A stretch of DNA of 5,284 bases from assembly GCA_023411445.1 (NCBI GenBank), contig JAEYOT010000868.1:1-5284 (forward strand), read 5' to 3'. Below the pieces are notes generated by a model. It was not told the DNA's origin and made no database searches. It was given only the letters and a program-made list of their open reading frames with translations. The first letter of the stretch is position 1. Each line of letters opens with the position of its first letter. The position numbers were made by a program, and so were the translations under genes. This DNA comes from Pseudomonadota bacterium (GTDB lineage: Bacteria; Myxococcota_A; Polyangia; Polyangiales; Polyangiaceae). This document shows positions 1 through 5,284 of the stretch, one piece after another.

Positions 1-752
1 TGCGCTACGCCTTCGCAGACTGGGTCTACGCCAAGGCCTCTTACGAGTGGGCCACGCGCCTGCCCAACCCGGACGAGGTGTTCGGCAACGCCTTCCCGGT
101 GCAGCCGAACTTGATGCTGGATCCCGAGCTCAGTCACAACCTGAACCTGGGCGTGACCTTGAGCGGGGAGCTTTCGCCTGTCGGCCAGCTGCGGGCTGAC
201 GTGAACGCCTTCGTGCGCGATGCAGACCAGCTGATCGTGCTCGTCGGTGACGACGAGACTGCGAGCTACCAGAACGTCTACAGCGCGCGCTCGCGCGGGG
301 TGGAGCTGGCGGCGGGCTGGACTTCTCCTCGCGAGCACGTGGCGCTCGACGGCAACGTGACCTGGGTGGACTTTCGCAACACCTCGAGCGAAGGGCCGTT
401 CGCCTCCAACCGCGGGGACCGGATCCCGAATCGTCCGTACCTGTTCGCGACGGGCTCGCTGCGCTTGCAGCACGCCGGCTTCGCGGCGGGCAGCGACGAG
501 CTTTCGCTCACTTGGACCAGCCGCTACGTGCACCAGTTTTTCCGCGGCTGGGAGAGCATCGGCACGAGCAAGCTCACGGTGCCGGCCCAGCTCGTCCACG
601 GCGTGGCGCTCACCTACCTGATCCGCGGTGAGCCCGCTGACCTGGGCTTCAGCGCCGACGCTCAGAACCTGACGGACGCCGCGGCCTACGACGTGTTCGG
701 CGTGCCGCGGCCCGGACGAGCCATCTATTTCAAGGCGACGGCGTCGCTTTGA
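1..752 (+). CDS. TonB-dependent outer-membrane receptor, C-terminal part (5' end outside window)
   Basis: The reading frame is open from base 3 to a TGA at 750-752 and encodes about 249 residues, the last third of a TonB-dependent receptor. What shows this is a run of family signatures: an early KASYEWATRLPNPDEVFGN stretch followed by LDPELSHNLNLGV (the usual 'PE.s.n.E.G' strand), then DADQLIV, then SRGVELAAGW (the 'GvE' strand). After these come RIPNRPY, a QNLTD turn and a FGVPRPGRAIYFK closing strand. Such receptors form 22-stranded barrels that import ferric siderophores, haem, vitamin B12 or glycans using TonB energy. The plug domain and TonB box are upstream of the window, so substrate class cannot be read directly. 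The closing strands recall siderophore/iron receptors, which is inference. The last residue is Leu, whereas barrel proteins usually end in Phe or Trp. It is followed after 19 bases by a lipoprotein gene on the same strand, probably co-transcribed. Confidence 0.93.
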   Translation, partial: RYAFADWVYAKASYEWATRLPNPDEVFGNAFPVQPNLMLDPELSHNLNLGVTLSGELSPVGQLRADVNAFVRDADQLIVLVGDDETASYQNVYSARSRGVELAAGWTSPREHVALDGNVTWVDFRNTSSEGPFASNRGDRIPNRPYLFATGSLRLQHAGFAAGSDELSLTWTSRYVHQFFRGWESIGTSKLTVPAQLVHGVALTYLIRGEPADLGFSADAQNLTDAAAYDVFGVPRPGRAIYFKATASL

Positions 753-756
753 CGAC

Positions 757-761
757 GAGGA
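757..761 (+). promoter_or_regulatory. Ribosome binding site for the 772 lipoprotein
   Basis: GAGGA lies 10 bases before the ATG at 772, inside the 19-base gap after the receptor stop codon. It supports ATG 772 as the start and translation from a transcript shared with the receptor. No promoter fits in so short a gap. Confidence 0.6.
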
Positions 762-771
762 ACGAAGAATC

Positions 772-2040
772 ATGAAATACCTGCAAACACGCTCCAAATG
801 GCTGTCCGCTGCGCTGCTCGGCGCGGCGCTCTTACCGATCACGGCTTGTAGCGACGACAAGGAGACCGACTCAGGCCAAGCCGGCAGCGCGGCCGTCGCT
901 GGAGCCGGCGGCCAGCCGGACGCGGGGCAAAGCTCGCTGTTCGTGGTGCCGACCGAGGTCTACGGCGCGGACTTCGCCACCTCCACCAGCTACGTACCGA
1001 TCGTGCCTTCGCTGGACGTCTCGCGCATCTCGCTCGACGATGCCCGCGAGCTGGACGGCCGCGCCAGCGCTGGCGTCGCCGGGGGCCACCTGTACTTGGC
1101 GAGCTCCTCGGCTCCGGTCATTCGGCGCTTTCAAGTGCAAGAGAACGGCTCGCTCAAGGCGAGCGGGAGCCTCAACTTCTCGAACTACGGCGTGCCCGAG
1201 TTCTTCTCCATCGACGCGTGGGGTGCGGTCTGGGTGGACGAGGAGCGCGCCTACATCTTCAACGGCACCGACGGGAGCCACGTCGCCTGGAACCCGAGCA
1301 CGATGGAGATCACGGGGAGCATCGACGGCCCCGGCCTGGTCCAAGAGGGCTACAACCTGGAGAGCGTGGCGGTGGTGCGAGGCAACCGCATGTACCGCAT
1401 CTTCACCTTCCTCAACTACGACTCCTGGGAGTTCTTGGCCGAGCCGCAGTACCTGGCGGTGTACGATCTGGACAAGAACGAGCTGCTCGACGTGATCGAA
1501 GAGACGCGCTGCCCGCAGCTTTACAACCGGCCCTTCGTCGACGAAAATGGCGACATCTACTTCAGCGGCTGGGTGTGGACGCCAGGCTTGGCGTTGACGG
1601 GCGACTACCCTTCCAGCTGCGCGCTACGCATCAAGGATGGCGAGGACACGTTCGACCCCGATTGGCAGCTGAGCTTCGCGGACGTCACGGACGGTCGCGA
1701 AGGGGCGATGCTGCGCTACCTCGGGGACGGGCAGGCGCTCTTGGACGTGTTTCACGATGAGCGAGTCGAGATCGATGCGTCGACGGATCCTCAAGAGGTG
1801 GTCAATACACCGAATTGGCGCTTGTGGAGCTTCGATCTGAAGACACTGCAGGGCGGCCCGATCGAGAGTCTGGGCTTCAAAGCGGGCGGCTACACGGACG
1901 TGCGCGTAGACGATCGCACCTTCCTGATGGTGCCGAACGGAGACTACTCCGAGACCACCGCCTACGAGATCGTGGAGGGGGAAGCGGAGCCGGGCTTCAA
2001 GATCCAGGGCAGCTCGTACCACATGCTCAGGCTGCGCTGA
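772..2040 (+). CDS. Probable beta-propeller lipoprotein paired with TonB-dependent receptor (MxcI/DUF4374-like)
   Basis: The protein is 422 residues. Residues 1-25 form a lipoprotein signal peptide (two Lys, one Arg, then a hydrophobic core) ending in the lipobox ITAC, so Cys26 should be lipidated. Residues 27-55 are a Gly/Ala/Ser/Asp-rich tether. The remaining 365 or so residues show short repeated beta-blade patterns: GGHLYLASSS (104-113), VDEERAYIFNGTDGSHVAWNP (155-175), NRMYRIFTF (205-213), YLAVYDLDKNELLD (227-240), GDIYFSGW (260-267), LWSFDLKTL (351-359) and RTFLMVPNGDYS (382-393). Cys247 and Cys283 could form a disulfide. The WNPSTMEI segment and the position beside a TonB receptor recall MxcI of the myxochelin locus and the DUF4374 lipoproteins of Bacteroidota such as the siderophore-binding XusB; this is from memory and not searched. 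Inferred role: a surface or periplasmic partner that captures the receptor's ligand. Lipoprotein status is firm, the propeller fold likely, the ligand unknown. Confidence 0.85.
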   Translation: MKYLQTRSKWLSAALLGAALLPITACSDDKETDSGQAGSAAVAGAGGQPDAGQSSLFVVPTEVYGADFATSTSYVPIVPSLDVSRISLDDARELDGRASAGVAGGHLYLASSSAPVIRRFQVQENGSLKASGSLNFSNYGVPEFFSIDAWGAVWVDEERAYIFNGTDGSHVAWNPSTMEITGSIDGPGLVQEGYNLESVAVVRGNRMYRIFTFLNYDSWEFLAEPQYLAVYDLDKNELLDVIEETRCPQLYNRPFVDENGDIYFSGWVWTPGLALTGDYPSSCALRIKDGEDTFDPDWQLSFADVTDGREGAMLRYLGDGQALLDVFHDERVEIDASTDPQEVVNTPNWRLWSFDLKTLQGGPIESLGFKAGGYTDVRVDDRTFLMVPNGDYSETTAYEIVEGEAEPGFKIQGSSYHMLRLR

Positions 2041-2054
2041 GCGGTTGCTCGGGC

Positions 2055-2092
2055 TCGTTCGGCGTTCACACGAGCGCGAGGACGCCGAACGA
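2055..2092. terminator. 11-bp perfect inverted repeat at convergent gene junction, candidate bidirectional terminator
   Basis: TCGTTCGGCGT at 2055-2065 is the exact reverse complement of ACGCCGAACGA at 2082-2092, with 16 bases between the arms. It lies between the convergent stop codons ending at 2040 (+) and 2066 (-), and the right arm falls in the last codons of the methyltransferase. No T-run follows on either strand, so it is not a canonical intrinsic terminator. It could still stop or protect the 3' ends of both transcripts. Confidence 0.4.
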
Positions 2093-2908
2093 ATCTTGGT
2101 CCACCGTGACGCGCGAAAAACCCGCTTCCCGCAAGCGCTTGACGACGCCACGCGTGGTGCGGGCTCCTGAAGAGCTCTCGGCGTCCCCGATGTAGTGAAA
2201 CAGCTTCCCGCCGCGCTGCAGCAGCCGGTAGAGCGCTGAGTAAAAGGCACGCGAGTACAGCTCCCCCGCCAGGTTGATGGCCGGTGGGTCGTGCACGATC
2301 GCCCCGAAGGAGCCCGGCTCGAGGCTTGGCACCAGCTCTTGGCTGTCTCCGTCGCAAAGGACGATGTTGCGGCTCTCGAACAGCTCGCGCGACCAGGGAT
2401 TGCGGCGCGCCAGCTCGCGCACGACGGGCTCCACCTCGATCGTGACTACCTCGCTGGCGGTGCGGGCGGCGGCGATGGCGGCGTAGCCGAGGCCGCTCGT
2501 CGTATCGAGCACGCGACCGCGCACCTTGCCCAGCGCTCGCACCATGCGTGCCGCTCCCTCATCCGGCGCAACGTCGCGAATACGGTGCATCAAGAAGCCG
2601 GAGATCAAGAGCGCAGGCGACTTGGGCGTCGGCCACAGCTGAAACGAGCGGTTCGCGTTGTCCGAAAAGATGCGCAGCGGCGTGGCTTGCCCCGCCTCGA
2701 GCGCGAAGCACACCGAGTCCGTGCTCGCCACGTGCTCCACGTCGGCCCAGTCGAGTAAGGGGCCTTCCGACGTGGACACGCCTTGCGCGTTGAGCGAGAG
2801 CGTGACCTCCGTCCGTCCGAGATCCAAGCTGCTGACGGCGCTGTGCTGTCCAGCCGTGCGCGCGGCGAGCAGTGGGGCCGCTTGGTAACAGGAGAGCACG
2901 GGTAACAT
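2066..2908 (-). CDS. Class I SAM-dependent methyltransferase, archaeal-type (COG2521-like)
   Basis: The protein is 280 residues with ATG at 2908 and TGA at 2066-2068. Residues 1-130 are a beta-rich N-terminal part with the family-like SSLDLGRTEVTLSL (26-39) and PTP...ISGFLMHRI (93-110). Residues 131-280 are a Rossmann methyltransferase core: SAM-binding motif I VLDTTSGLGY (133-142), acidic motif II ending at Glu158, NPWSRELF (170-177), DGD (186-188), the catalytic-type HDPP (206-209), then LAGELYSRAFYSALYR and GGKLFHYIGD. The NPWSRELF, LAGELYS and GGKLFHY blocks are what I remember of the predicted archaeal methyltransferase group COG2521. DPP-type motifs occur in enzymes that methylate exocyclic or ring nitrogens of RNA or DNA bases, so a nucleic-acid substrate is plausible but unproven. 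The frame stays open upstream to 3094, but no in-frame ATG or GTG with a ribosome site was seen there and it would overlap the divergent gene, so ATG 2908 is preferred. It is a single gene, convergent with the preceding lipoprotein. Confidence 0.87.
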   Translation of the reverse strand: MLPVLSCYQAAPLLAARTAGQHSAVSSLDLGRTEVTLSLNAQGVSTSEGPLLDWADVEHVASTDSVCFALEAGQATPLRIFSDNANRSFQLWPTPKSPALLISGFLMHRIRDVAPDEGAARMVRALGKVRGRVLDTTSGLGYAAIAAARTASEVVTIEVEPVVRELARRNPWSRELFESRNIVLCDGDSQELVPSLEPGSFGAIVHDPPAINLAGELYSRAFYSALYRLLQRGGKLFHYIGDAESSSGARTTRGVVKRLREAGFSRVTVDQDSFGVLALV

Positions 2909-3007
2909 GGCCGGCGCCGCGCCGGCATAGCTGAAACGGCTCGCAGCGTCACGCCATGGGCCGAGCGGCGCGCGCCCTCGTGATTTGTGGCTGGCTCGCC
3001 AGGATGC
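2909..3007. promoter_or_regulatory. Divergent intergenic region, presumed to hold both promoters
   Basis: These 99 bases separate the divergent starts of the methyltransferase (-) and the NTF2-type lipoprotein (+), so promoters for both should lie here or just inside the genes. I see no convincing -35/-10 pair and no clear Shine-Dalgarno for either gene. A GC-rich 8-bp inverted repeat at 2910-2926 abuts the methyltransferase start. The assignment rests on gene arrangement only. Confidence 0.35.
2910..2926. repeat. 8-bp perfect inverted repeat next to methyltransferase start codon
   Basis: GCCGGCGC (2910-2917) and GCGCCGGC (2919-2926) are exact reverse complements around one base. The repeat ends one base from the methyltransferase ATG, where a ribosome site would be expected. 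In RNA the single-base loop could not close fully, so about 6-7 pairs would form. It may be an operator or a start-blocking hairpin, or simply chance in very GC-rich DNA. Confidence 0.4.
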
Positions 3008-4453
3008 GTGCAAACTCGTGCGGTGGACCAACGCCTGCTCGTGACGCTGCTTTTTGCTTTGTGCGCTTGCAAGGCCAAGCCAGAGCCGCCTCACCCGGGC
3101 GCCGTGTCCGCCGCGGCTGTCTCCGCCTCGCCGCCCGCTGCCGCCAGCGCGACCGCGCCGGCCGCCGAGCAGCTGTCGGACGCCGACGTGAAGAGCTTCG
3201 TCTCGCGCTGGGAGGCGGCGCAGAACGAAGGCGACTTCGACTCGTACGCGGAGATGTACGCGGAGCGCTTCATGGGCGTGAAGCGGGTGGGTGCTTACAG
3301 CAAGCGCTTCGATCGCAGCTCCTGGTTAGCGGATCGCAGGCCGATGCTCGAGCGCAAGGCCAAGGTGCAAGTCTCGGAGCTCGAGGTGGCCCGGGCGCCG
3401 GGCGTGACGCGCGTCGTCTTCACTCAGCAGTTCAGCGCGACCGGCTTCCGTGACGTCGGCAAGAAAGAGCTGTTCCTGCTGCCCGCGCCGGACGGCATCA
3501 CCATCAGCCGTGAGGAGATGCTCAACTCGGAGGTGGTGGGCGGCGCGGCTGCTGGCGGCGACGTGATGGCCTACGATCGCGACGGCGCCGTGCTGGCACG
3601 CCGCTTCGACAAGACCAAGCTGACCGGTACGCCGCGCCTGCTCACAACGCCGGACGCTGACCCCCTGGAGATCGCCTTCACGGTGGCGCCCGAGGCGGTG
3701 GGCGAAGCGACGCGAGCGTGGCTGGGCAATGAGGTCACGGCCTACGCTGCTGACGGCCAGAGCTGCACCGGGGCCGTTGCGGCCTTCGAGGTGCGGGTCC
3801 GAGCGGTCCCGCATTTCGGTACGCGCAACGTGTGGAATGGCTTGGAAGGCGAGCCCAAGGCGACAGCCGAGCAGATCGCGCGCGCCGTGCACGAGATGGC
3901 GCAAGATGAAGAGCATTTCGTGGTGGGCAAGCTCGCGCGGCCCTGTCGCGGAGAGTGGGCCACCGCTGGCGCGTTGCCGTTCGTCGTAGCTCAGACTGCT
4001 GGCGCCGCGCTGGCCACCAGCGGCAGGGCCGCGTTCAAGGCGCTACCCGCCTACGCCAAGCTGCAGCAGAGCTTCGTGGCGCAGCACGGCGATCCCGCGC
4101 GGGGTTGGGAGACGGTCGACGGTGACTTGAAGCTCGTGGAGCTGCGCGCGCCCGGCCGCCCGGCGCTGCTCGCCATCTCGGCGCGCGCCGGCGTGGATTG
4201 CGGCGGCTTCAGCGGCAGCCTGAGCGCGCTATGGCAGGTCACGGGCACCGAGGCAACGCCACAGCTCAAGCTCGTCACCGTGTTCGACGACTGGGTGCGT
4301 GTGCGCGGCGCCGTGGATCGCGGTGGCGCGGCCGGGCTGCTCTTGCTCGGTGGGCCCGATGGCTGGAATGACGAGATCGTGAGCGTGAGCCCGACGGCTC
4401 GAGGCGCGCGGCAGGTGCTGCTGCGGACCGCCAACTGGGACTGCGGCTGCTGA
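3008..4453 (+). CDS. Lipoprotein with NTF2/SnoaL-like domain and uncharacterised C-terminal region
   Basis: From GTG 3008 the protein is 481 residues. The signal peptide has Arg4 and Arg9, a core LLVTLLFAL, and a lipobox LCAC that puts the lipidated Cys at 21. GTG 3023 (15-residue signal) or GTG 2987 are alternative starts; none has a good ribosome site, and 3008 gives the most typical signal length. Residues 25-53 are a Pro/Ala/Ser tether. Residues 56-170 look like an NTF2/SnoaL domain: DADVKSFVSRWEAAQNEGDFDSY...YAERF, then RSSWLADR, VVFTQQFSATGF, KKELFLL and ITISREEML. This resembles the NTF2-like domain at the C-terminus of Cds6-type periplasmic L,D-transpeptidases, though no transpeptidase catalytic motif is present here. 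Residues 171-481 match nothing I recognise. They hold five cysteines (253, 313, 398, 479, 481), and the chain ends WDCGC, which suggests disulfides in the cell envelope. Function is unknown; envelope location is well supported. Confidence 0.82.
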   Translation: MQTRAVDQRLLVTLLFALCACKAKPEPPHPGAVSAAAVSASPPAAASATAPAAEQLSDADVKSFVSRWEAAQNEGDFDSYAEMYAERFMGVKRVGAYSKRFDRSSWLADRRPMLERKAKVQVSELEVARAPGVTRVVFTQQFSATGFRDVGKKELFLLPAPDGITISREEMLNSEVVGGAAAGGDVMAYDRDGAVLARRFDKTKLTGTPRLLTTPDADPLEIAFTVAPEAVGEATRAWLGNEVTAYAADGQSCTGAVAAFEVRVRAVPHFGTRNVWNGLEGEPKATAEQIARAVHEMAQDEEHFVVGKLARPCRGEWATAGALPFVVAQTAGAALATSGRAAFKALPAYAKLQQSFVAQHGDPARGWETVDGDLKLVELRAPGRPALLAISARAGVDCGGFSGSLSALWQVTGTEATPQLKLVTVFDDWVRVRGAVDRGGAAGLLLLGGPDGWNDEIVSVSPTARGARQVLLRTANWDCGC

Positions 4454-4454
4454 G

Positions 4455-4468
4455 CTGGGGGGCCCCAG
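4455..4468. terminator. Short GC-rich hairpin between convergent genes (weak terminator candidate)
   Basis: CTGGG (4455-4459) pairs with CCCAG (4464-4468) around a four-base loop, directly after the stop codon ending at 4453 and inside the 35-base gap before the convergent phosphoesterase stop at 4489. There is no T-run on either side. A stem of 5 bp is easily found by chance at this GC content. Confidence 0.22.
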
Positions 4469-4488
4469 GATCCACCACCCCGAGCGCC

Positions 4489-5058
4489 CTAGCCCGGAGG
4501 CAGCCAGGGCTCGCCGGTTTCGCAGTCGATGTGGCGCAGGCGCGCGCTGTTCTCGGTGACGTCGATCGCGCCGAGCACGATCGGCAGCTGAAAGCGACGG
4601 GGTCCGATCGAGCCCGGGTTGAACACGCTGTGGCCGCGATCGCGGCCGATGAACGGGACGTGGGAGTGGCCGCAGACGACCAACGACGCGCGCTCCTGGC
4701 TGGCGAGGCGGGCTACCTCGGCGCGCAGCTTGGGACCGTACACGGCGATGTGCAGCAGCAAGATTCGGAGCTTGAGGCTGTCTCCGCTCATGAGCTCGAT
4801 CACCCGCACGTCGGGCACGTCGCTCGGGCCGTCGATGTTGCCGCGCACGGCTAGCAGCGGCGCCACTTTGCGGAGCTCGTCCAGCACCGACAGGTCACCG
4901 ATGTCTCCCGCGTGGAGGATGGCGTCGGGTGCGAGCTCCGCTAGGCGCTCGGCGGTGGCGGGGTGGGGTTTTCCGTGCGTGTCCGCCACCACCGCGAAGC
5001 GGAAATCACCGCTCGGCCTGGTCGAGAGCGTCACGCGGGAAGGGGCCGGCAGCACCAC
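4489..5058 (-). CDS. Metallophosphoesterase, YfcE/MJ0936-type calcineurin-like family
   Basis: The protein is 189 residues with GTG at 5058 and TAG at 4489-4491. All the metal-site motifs of calcineurin-like phosphoesterases are present in order: DTH (Asp26, His28), GDIGD (Asp52, Asp55), GNID (Asn74), a lone His103 in LLLHIAVYG, and GHSH (His131, His133), then the family-typical NPGSIGPRR (147-155). The small size and NPGS block point to the YfcE/MJ0936 subgroup, which hydrolyses phosphodiesters with two Mn, Fe or Ni ions in the cytoplasm; the physiological substrate is usually unknown. The family's GNCD/GNHD is GNID here, keeping the metal-binding Asn but losing the His/Cys position. The core starts near residue 18, so the N-terminus is about 15 residues longer than usual, and GTG 5034 is a possible later start. 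AGG six bases upstream favours 5058. It begins 9 bases after the stop of the preceding - strand gene, so the two are probably co-transcribed. Confidence 0.93.
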   Translation of the reverse strand: MVLPAPSRVTLSTRPSGDFRFAVVADTHGKPHPATAERLAELAPDAILHAGDIGDLSVLDELRKVAPLLAVRGNIDGPSDVPDVRVIELMSGDSLKLRILLLHIAVYGPKLRAEVARLASQERASLVVCGHSHVPFIGRDRGHSVFNPGSIGPRRFQLPIVLGAIDVTENSARLRHIDCETGEPWLPPG

Positions 5059-5067
5059 CGCGCAAGC

Positions 5068-5284
5068 CTAGCGCGAGACGCCGGCGCCGGCAGGAAGCCA
5101 GCGCTCGGGCAAGCCGAGCTGCACGGTTTCGCCTGCGTCGCGGGCCGACGCGGCGACCGTCACCACGTACTGACCGGAGCGGACGTGAAAGCCAGGTCGA
5201 GATGTGTCGTAGACTGCCAAGAGCCGCGGATCCACGCGCACGCTGAGCGTCCGGCTGGCGCCTGGCGCCAGGTCCACCTTGGCG
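5068..5284 (-). CDS. Probable GH3 family glycoside hydrolase, C-terminal Fn3-like domain (5' end outside window)
   Basis: The frame is open from the right edge to a TAG at 5068-5070, giving the last 71 or so residues. The pattern is that of the fibronectin-III-like domain ending GH3 beta-glucosidases: KVDLAPGASRTLSVRVDPRLLAVYD, then a GFHVRSGQYVVTVAASARDAGETVQL segment. These match the family's 'v.L.pGes.tv...l....la.yD' and 'v..G.y.v.vg.Ss.d' strands. GH3 enzymes release glucose, xylose or N-acetylhexosamine from glycoside ends; the catalytic domains lie outside the window, so activity cannot be stated. The chain continues about 17 residues after the last strand (LGLPERWLPAGAGVSR), a short tail. 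The family call rests on one accessory domain, so another Fn3-bearing secreted enzyme is possible. It is upstream of the phosphoesterase in a likely two-gene - strand unit. Confidence 0.7.
   Translation of the reverse strand, partial: AKVDLAPGASRTLSVRVDPRLLAVYDTSRPGFHVRSGQYVVTVAASARDAGETVQLGLPERWLPAGAGVSR

Noticed and set aside
871..1344. 157-residue open frame on the - strand inside the receptor-partner lipoprotein
   Set aside because: Arg/Ala/Val-rich translation typical of antisense frames in GC-rich DNA, fully inside a convincing lipoprotein gene and without any recognisable motif.
1624..2250. 208-residue - strand frame covering the end of the lipoprotein and of the methyltransferase
   Set aside because: It overlaps two well-supported genes in conflicting frames and shows no domain pattern.
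2985..3007. TTG-containing stretch considered as a -35 box for the NTF2-type lipoprotein
   Set aside because: No matching -10 element at a suitable distance, and it lies too close to the start codon.
2909..3094. 62-residue N-terminal extension of the methyltransferase
   Set aside because: It has basic, low-information sequence, no in-frame ATG or GTG with a ribosome site, and overlap with the divergent lipoprotein's signal peptide.
2956..3453. 165-residue + strand frame overlapping the NTF2-type lipoprotein
   Set aside because: Arg/Gly/Ala-rich shadow of the real gene in another frame; the real frame carries a signal peptide and a domain pattern.
4531..5071. Two + strand frames (4531-4854 and 4619-5071) opposite the phosphoesterase
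   Set aside because: The opposite strand encodes every metal-binding motif of a phosphoesterase, so these are antisense shadows.

Overview
The window is about 65-70% GC by eye, has densely packed genes and two alanine-rich lipoproteins, and carries families I associate with myxobacteria (Myxococcota, possibly the Polyangiales/Sorangiineae side). That placement is inferred from composition and gene content; there is no rRNA or marker gene here. No mobile element, CRISPR array, tRNA or rRNA gene was seen, and no gene-free stretch exceeds 300 bases.

Layout. (1) The + strand opens inside the C-terminal beta-barrel of a TonB-dependent outer-membrane receptor (to 752). Nineteen bases later comes a 422-residue lipoprotein that looks like a beta-propeller (772-2040). 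The two are almost certainly one transcription unit and look like a receptor plus substrate-capturing lipoprotein, possibly for a ferric siderophore. (2) Converging on them from the - strand is a 280-residue SAM-dependent methyltransferase (2066-2908) that resembles the 'predicted archaeal methyltransferase' group (COG2521). A perfect 11-bp inverted repeat spans the convergent junction and the methyltransferase stop codon. (3) Divergent from the methyltransferase, across about 100 bp, is a lipoprotein (3008-4453) with an NTF2/SnoaL-like domain followed by about 300 unrecognised residues that end in Cys-Gly-Cys. (4) Converging on that is a - strand pair: the C-terminal fibronectin-III-like domain of a probable GH3 glycoside hydrolase, cut by the window edge, and a YfcE-type metallophosphoesterase starting 9 bases after its stop.

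The only functional grouping the sequence supports well is receptor plus lipoprotein. The methyltransferase, the NTF2-type lipoprotein and the hydrolase/phosphoesterase pair look like independent neighbours. The most interesting candidates are the receptor/propeller-lipoprotein pair, the archaeal-type methyltransferase in a bacterial setting, and the unassigned C-terminal region of the NTF2-type lipoprotein.
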